This document shows positions 5,537-6,619 of a stretch of 6,619 bases of DNA, piece after piece; positions within the stretch are counted from its first letter, which is position 1; each line of letters starts with the position of its first letter. This DNA comes from Treponema sp. (GTDB lineage: Bacteria > Spirochaetota > Spirochaetia > Treponematales > Treponemataceae), in NCBI GenBank assembly GCA_003447785.1, contig DLYJ01000263.1, positions 1-6,619 of the forward strand, written 5' to 3'. The position numbers and the translations under genes are program-made. The notes beneath the pieces are model-generated. The model had not been told where the DNA came from and ran no database searches. It saw only the letters and a program-made list of their open reading frames with translations.

Positions 5537-6619
5537 TGCTGAAAGGCGTGCGCAGGCTTCTTCGATATCTGCGCGATGTCCGAAGGAACTGAAGCGGATA
5601 AAGCTTTCGCCGGCAGGTCCAAAGCCTGAGCCCGGTGTTGTTACAACGTTGCATTCCTTAAGGATTTTATCAAAAACATCCCAGCTTGATTTTCCCGGGA
5701 ATTTTGCCCATACGTACGGACCGTTTCCCGTAAAATAAACTTCTACGCCGTGCTTTTTAAAGTTTTCTCCGTCCAGGGTTGCTTTGATAAGGCGGCCGTT
5801 TTCAAGATAGTAATCAACCTGAGCAGTCATATCCTTAATTCCCTGTTCATCCAGGGCGGCAAGTGCACCGGCCTGAGCGATGTTTGAAGCACCGTTGAAC
5901 AGGGTTGTCATGATGCGGTTCCAGTCTTTGTTTACAAGGGAACCGTCAGCAAATTTAAGTTCATTTGGAACTACTGTCCAGCCGCACCGAACGCCTGTAA
6001 ATCCTGCAGGTTTTGAGAATGAATTTACTTCGATTGCACAGGTGCGTGCACCAGGAATTTCGAAGATTGTTTTTGGCAGTTTTTCGTCGCGGATAAATGC
6101 AAAGTAAGCGGCATCGTAAATAATGATACAGCCGTTTTTGTTTGCAAAATCAACGAGGGTTTTGAGTTCTTCGCGGCTTGCTGTTGCACCTGTCGGATTA
6201 TTTGGTGAACAGAAATAAATAAGTGTATTTTTCTTTACTTTTGAAAGATCCGGAAAGAAGTTGTTTTCAGGTGTACACGGAAGGTATGTAACTCCCTTGT
6301 AGCCCTTTCCGCCGTTCTTTCCTGCAGCACCAATTACTACAGAACCGTCAACATATACAGGATAAGCCGGGTCCTGAACGGCAATCTTTGTTTTTGAACC
6401 GAACAAAGTCTGGATACGTGCGATATCACATTTTGCACCGTCCGAAATAAAGATTTCGTCAGCGCCAGCCATATTCTTGTAGAAAGTTTCGGCGATTTTT
6501 GCACGAAGTGCACTGTTACCCTGCTCGTCTCCATATCCTGAATATCCTTCAGGAGTTGCCAGTCCGAGAGCGTAATCGCTCATCGCCTTTGCAATATGGT
6601 TTGAAAGCGGTTCGGTTGT
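5525..6619 (-). CDS. dapL: LL-diaminopimelate aminotransferase DapL (N-terminus cut by window edge)
   Basis: A PLP-dependent fold-type I aminotransferase that makes LL-diaminopimelate from tetrahydrodipicolinate with glutamate as amino donor, bypassing the succinyl or acetyl branch of lysine/diaminopimelate synthesis. The frame stays open to the right edge and encodes 364 residues, beginning TTEPLSNHIAKAMSDYALG. TTEPL matches the early G-D/N-T-T-x-P region of DapL, so about 40-45 residues are missing. DapL signatures in order are EGYSGYGDEQGN, SDGAKCDIARIQTLFGS, QDPAYPVYVD, SPNNPTG, YDAAY (PLP Asp and Tyr), NSFSKPAGFTGVRCGW with the Schiff-base Lys at 6011-6013, and the C-terminal substrate Arg in FIRFSSFG. 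All key residues seen are intact. The Met at 6583 is internal, not the start. The gene converges on the exported-protein gene with 17 bp between stops. Its promoter is outside the window. Confidence 0.94.
   Translation of the reverse strand, partial: TTEPLSNHIAKAMSDYALGLATPEGYSGYGDEQGNSALRAKIAETFYKNMAGADEIFISDGAKCDIARIQTLFGSKTKIAVQDPAYPVYVDGSVVIGAAGKNGGKGYKGVTYLPCTPENNFFPDLSKVKKNTLIYFCSPNNPTGATASREELKTLVDFANKNGCIIIYDAAYFAFIRDEKLPKTIFEIPGARTCAIEVNSFSKPAGFTGVRCGWTVVPNELKFADGSLVNKDWNRIMTTLFNGASNIAQAGALAALDEQGIKDMTAQVDYYLENGRLIKATLDGENFKKHGVEVYFTGNGPYVWAKFPGKSSWDVFDKILKECNVVTTPGSGFGPAGESFIRFSSFGHRADIEEACARLSALQL

Noticed and set aside
6581..6583. ATG at 6583 as the start of dapL
   Set aside because: The frame continues upstream to the window edge with DapL-like residues (TTEPLSNHIAKA), so this Met is internal.

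Overview
The window looks like a piece of a spirochaete chromosome, most likely Treponema or a close relative. The evidence is the gene order cheA - cheW - cheX read leftwards, which is the conserved treponemal chemotaxis operon (cheY would be expected next, beyond the left edge). Two gene architectures fit this: a CheW domain fused to a CheR-like domain, and a CheA whose dimerisation region is longer than usual. No accession or species can be assigned from the sequence alone.

Layout. Positions 1-4145 (minus strand) hold a compact operon: cheA, a cheW/cheR-like fusion 3 bp downstream, and cheX 19 bp further on, cut by the left edge. Positions 4146-4289 are a 144-bp divergent promoter region. 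It holds a vegetative-type promoter for cheA placed so close to the ATG that the mRNA would be nearly leaderless, a run of ten A residues, and on the plus strand a close match to a sigma-28 (FliA/SigD) flagellar promoter. Positions 4290-5507 (plus) encode a 405-residue exported protein that looks like an outer-membrane beta-barrel of unknown function. Positions 5525-6619 (minus) hold the C-terminal part of dapL, LL-diaminopimelate aminotransferase, whose 5' end lies beyond the right edge. The two convergent genes are separated by 17 bp, with a small hairpin built from a duplicated 10-mer. No stretch longer than about 300 bp lacks a gene, and I see no tRNA, rRNA, mobile element or CRISPR array.

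How the genes work together. CheA autophosphorylates at a P1 histidine and passes phosphate to CheY. The CheW domain links CheA to the chemoreceptors, and CheX removes phosphate from CheY-P. The CheR-like half of the fusion keeps an S-adenosylmethionine-type fold but has changed residues at positions important in catalytic CheR, so it is more likely a sensor or scaffold than a methyltransferase. The sigma-28-like promoter suggests that the divergent outer-membrane protein is made together with late flagellar and chemotaxis functions. That is the least explained link in the window. dapL belongs to lysine/diaminopimelate synthesis and appears to be an unrelated neighbour.
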